From: Caballeronia sordidicola
Lineage (GTDB): Bacteria > Pseudomonadota > Gammaproteobacteria > Burkholderiales > Burkholderiaceae
Assembly (NCBI RefSeq): GCF_002220365.1
Contig: NZ_MTHB01000084.1
Coordinates: forward strand, 1 to 42,245
DNA length: 42,245 bases
Direction of reading: 5' to 3'
Below are positions 41,483 to 42,245 of the stretch, piece after piece. The position numbers and the translations under genes are program-made. A model generated the notes under the pieces. It was not told where the DNA came from and made no database searches. It was given only the letters and a program-made list of their open reading frames with translations. Position 1 is the stretch's first letter. Each line of letters starts with the position of its first letter.

Positions 41483-42245
41483 ATGCAACGTGCGTACGCG
41501 GACGGTACGGCCAAGCCGTTCTCCTCCGAAGAAAGCAAGTTTTATCTGGTGGGGGGCGGCATTGCATCGCTGGCCGCAGCCGCCTTCCTGATCCGCGATG
41601 CCGATGTTCCTGGCCGCAATATCACGATACTCGAAGCGCTTGGCGTAGCAGGCGGCAGCCTGGACGCAGCGGGCTCGGCGCAAGACGGCTATGTCCTGCG
41701 CGGCGGTCGCATGCTCGAGAGCAAGTACGTGTGTACGTTTGATCTGTTCTCATCGATCCCTACGCTCGACGAAAGCAAGACGGTCACACAGGAAATCCTG
41801 GACTGGAATGAAACGATGAAGACTGCGTCGAAGTCTCGACTGGTACGCGACGGTCGTCGGATCGACAAACCCGAGTTCGGGCTCACTGAAAGCGACATCC
41901 TCACGCTCGAGCGCCTCGCGATTGAACCGGAGCACCTGCTCGGCCGCCGCCGCATAGCGGACTACTTCGCCCCGGCCTTCTTCAAGACCGACTTCTGGCT
42001 GATGTGGTGCACGACCTTCGCGTTCCAGCCATGGCATAGCGCGGTTGAATTCAAGCGCTACCTGCTGCGCTTCGTGCACATGGTGTCGGGGTTCAACCAG
42101 TTGCATGGAATCATGCGCACGGTCTACAACCAATACGACTCGATGGTCCGGCCGCTGAGCAAATGGCTCGACGACCGCGGTGTCCAGTTCCAGTTCGGCA
42201 CGCGCGTGAGCGATCTGGTGCTTGACGAGGCCAACGGCGAAACGC
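41483..42245 (+). CDS. ohyA: oleate hydratase (5' part; runs off the window)
   Basis: FAD-dependent enzyme adding water to unsaturated fatty acids, giving 10-hydroxystearate from oleate. 254 codons are present from ATG 41483 (MQRAYADGTAKPFSSEES) to the window end, against about 550-650 for the family. FAD motif FYLVGGGIASLAAAAFLIRD (about 21-40), GGRMLESKYVCTFDLFSSIP and TTFAFQPWHSAVEFKRYL are typical of the MCRA/oleate hydratase family. Divergent from arcD. The ribosome binding site is weak (AGGGTGA). Confidence 0.93.
   Translation, partial: MQRAYADGTAKPFSSEESKFYLVGGGIASLAAAAFLIRDADVPGRNITILEALGVAGGSLDAAGSAQDGYVLRGGRMLESKYVCTFDLFSSIPTLDESKTVTQEILDWNETMKTASKSRLVRDGRRIDKPEFGLTESDILTLERLAIEPEHLLGRRRIADYFAPAFFKTDFWLMWCTTFAFQPWHSAVEFKRYLLRFVHMVSGFNQLHGIMRTVYNQYDSMVRPLSKWLDDRGVQFQFGTRVSDLVLDEANGET

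Noticed and set aside
1..42245. tRNA, rRNA, CRISPR array, integrase or transposase
   Set aside because: None recognised by eye; the island shows no mobility genes inside this window.

Overview
The window reads as a chromosome or megaplasmid segment of a Burkholderiaceae bacterium (Paraburkholderia, Caballeronia or Burkholderia type). I base this on the GC-rich coding style, the hoxFUYHW-hyp gene order resembling Cupriavidus, and the co-occurrence of arc, pnt, universal stress and hybrid kinase genes. The genus is inference. Gene content resembles the low-oxygen-activated locus reported in Burkholderia cenocepacia: a block of genes for redox balance, ATP and proton-motive force when respiration is limited.

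Layout. (1) 1-1518, minus: zwf (3' end cut by the window) behind a gnd remnant with a large in-frame internal deletion. (2) 1736-11784, minus: one tightly packed operon hoxF-hoxU-hoxY-hoxH-hoxW-hypA-hypB-hypF-hypC-hypD-hypE for an NAD-reducing [NiFe] hydrogenase and its maturation; HypF lacks its N-terminal half. (3) 12135-20231, minus: aldehyde dehydrogenase, three-subunit proton-translocating transhydrogenase (pntAA-pntAB-pntB), alcohol dehydrogenase, NAD(P)HX repair enzyme, second alcohol dehydrogenase. (4) 20597-21521, minus: hemerythrin-like protein and a small DUF2934-like protein. (5) 22206-22331: a 41-residue single-helix membrane protein. (6) 22472-26914, minus: a 1480-residue CheB-CheR-PAS-histidine kinase-REC-REC-LuxR-HTH protein. 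(7) 27911-32509, plus: exported asparaginase, AspT aspartate:alanine antiporter, aspartate 4-decarboxylase. (8) 32750-34170, plus: universal stress protein and an SPFH/slipin protein. (9) 34154-41286, minus: arginine deiminase operon arcD-decarboxylase-arcA-arcB-arcC. (10) 41483-end, plus: oleate hydratase, truncated by the window.

The main observation is a repeated non-coding element, TGAGTAGTTTCCGANNCT. I find eight copies, all outside genes. Seven point toward a downstream gene or operon and together sit before gnd'-zwf, hoxF, the aldehyde dehydrogenase operon, hemerythrin, the 41-aa membrane protein, asparaginase and the universal stress protein; the eighth (27573-27590) has no obvious target. 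In five of the seven the gap to the start codon is 107-145 nt. This looks like the operator of a dedicated regulon covering nearly the whole window. The giant kinase carries its own FixJ/NarL-type DNA-binding domain and lies among the copies, so it is the obvious candidate regulator, though unproven. The arc operon lacks the element and instead has a perfect FNR/ANR box about 41 nt upstream of a predicted transcription start.

Together the genes could let a cell survive without oxygen: hydrogenase and transhydrogenase balance NAD(P)H, alcohol and aldehyde dehydrogenases handle carbon end products, asparagine/aspartate decarboxylation with electrogenic exchange gives proton-motive force, and arginine deimination gives ATP.
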